A stretch of 64,000 bases of DNA from Aestuariivita sp. GTDB taxonomy: Bacteria > Pseudomonadota > Alphaproteobacteria > Rhodobacterales > Rhodobacteraceae. Below are positions 63,427-64,000 of this stretch, piece after piece. The translations under genes and the position numbers were made by a program. Within the stretch, counting starts at the first letter, position 1. Each line of letters opens with the position of its first letter. Location: assembly GCA_018401465.1 (NCBI GenBank), contig JAGYKE010000005.1, forward strand, positions 620,001 to 684,000, written 5' to 3'. The notes under the pieces are model-generated. The model saw only the letters and a program-made list of their open reading frames with translations, had not been told where the DNA came from and ran no database searches.

Positions 63427-64000
63427 TCAGCGTTTGAAGCGGGCTGCCACGAAGGGCAGTGATGTGACTGTGACGGGCAGCCGTTTGCCGCGCAACTCTC
63501 CAAAGAGCGCGGTGCCGGGCTGCGACAGTTCGACCGGGACGTGGCCCATCGCGACGGGTCCTTCGACGCTCGGGCCGAAGCCGCCCGAGGTGATGCGGCC
63601 GATGGCTTCGCCCCCGGCCTCGTCGGTGAACAGCGCCACGCCTTCGCGCATGGGCGCGCGGCCCGTCGGTTGCAGGCCCACCCGGCGCATCGGCGCGCCG
63701 TGGTCGAGTTCAGCGAGAATGCGCGCGTCGCCCGGAAATCCGCCCGCGCGCGCGCCGCCATGCCGCCGCACCTTCTGGATCGCCCATTCAAGCGCGGCGC
63801 TCACCGGCGTGGTCGTCACGTCGATATCGTGGCCGTAAAGGCAAAGCCCGGCCTCGAGCCGCAGGCTGTCGCGTGCGCCAAGGCCGATGGCCTCGACCGC
63901 CGGGTGGGCCAGCAGCGCCTCGGCCAGGCCCTCGGCCCGGTCGGCGGGGAGCGAGAGTTCATAGCCGTCCTCGCCGGTATATCCCGACCGCGACGCCCAG
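63427..64000 (-). CDS. gcvT: Aminomethyltransferase (T-protein), 5' part outside the window
   Basis: The C-terminal 190 codons of GcvT, open to the window edge. Visible: SRSGYTGEDGYELSLPADRA, GLGARDSLRLEAGLCLYGHD ID, and the C-terminal domain (GRITSGGFGPSVEGPVAMGH). It transfers the methylene group to tetrahydrofolate and releases ammonia. The ATG at 63819 is internal, not the gene start. First visible gene of the gcv operon. Confidence 0.95.
   Translation of the reverse strand, partial: WASRSGYTGEDGYELSLPADRAEGLAEALLAHPAVEAIGLGARDSLRLEAGLCLYGHDIDVTTTPVSAALEWAIQKVRRHGGARAGGFPGDARILAELDHGAPMRRVGLQPTGRAPMREGVALFTDEAGGEAIGRITSGGFGPSVEGPVAMGHVPVELSQPGTALFGELRGKRLPVTVTSLPFVAARFKR

Overview
The window reads as chromosomal DNA of a high-GC alphaproteobacterium of the order Rhodobacterales (Roseobacter/Rhodobacter type) able to make bacteriochlorophyll antenna proteins. 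The evidence is a puc light-harvesting operon with PpsR/CrtJ-type TGT-N12-ACA boxes, a PccR-type propionyl-CoA regulon, a choline/choline-sulfate cluster, HdaA, and gene orders and proteins typical of that group. I see no rRNA, tRNA, CRISPR array, intact insertion sequence or prophage. Coding density is very high, and many neighbouring genes overlap by 1-4 bases.

Layout. 0-4.5 kb: proS, then a leftward puc operon (pucB, pucA, pucC and a coupled gene of unknown function) with its own terminator; two tandem PpsR boxes lie over the puc promoter. 4.5-10.1 kb, rightward: AI-2E/PerM-family membrane protein, hdaA, ppk1 and a Ppx/GppA phosphatase. 10.1-13.3 kb, leftward: a run of small genes (secreted protein, EEP nuclease/phosphatase, TerB-J-domain protein, GNAT, VOC protein). 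13.4-25.9 kb: propionyl-CoA/methylmalonyl-CoA assimilation (mutase, pccA, pccB, and pccR with its DNA sites), mixed with small lipoproteins, a cupin and a Bcr/CflA-type exporter; the mutase chaperone meaB lies separately near 51 kb. 25.9-33.7 kb: YdcH protein, nuclease, then betA-betC-betI (leftward) and choX-choW-choV (rightward) around a palindromic BetI-type operator. 33.7-43.8 kb: exporters, nitroreductase, nadK, glyA, hydrolase, rhodanese, a decayed REP-associated transposase, lepA. 43.8-47.9 kb: an Asp/Glu-racemase-family gene, a cysteate sulfo-lyase/D-cysteine desulfhydrase-type gene and a HisD-family (HpsN-like) dehydrogenase, divergent from a LysR regulator across a perfect 8+5+8 palindrome; this could be a sulfonate (C3) degradation module. 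47.9-54.9 kb: LMW phosphatase, a sirtuin gene broken by one in-frame TAG, a copper chaperone pair, rpmB, meaB, hrpB. 54.9-59.7 kb: gnd, panE, an ACAD11-type acyl-CoA dehydrogenase and a divergent APH-type kinase. 59.8-64 kb: glycine cleavage operon gcvT(partial)-gcvH-VOC-gcvP, leftward.

How the genes work together: pccA/pccB carboxylate propionyl-CoA, and the mutase with its MeaB GTPase takes the product to succinyl-CoA under PccR control. The bet and cho genes import choline, release it from choline sulfate and oxidise it toward glycine betaine. glyA and the gcv operon link serine, glycine and one-carbon units. The most notable observations are the Phe44-Leu45 pair and long C-terminal tail of PucA (predicting a blue-shifted LH2), the nonsense codon in the sirtuin gene, the putative sulfonate operon with its palindrome, a dispersed hairpin/GGATATTT intergenic repeat, and a paired-palindrome control region in front of a 46-residue lipoprotein gene.
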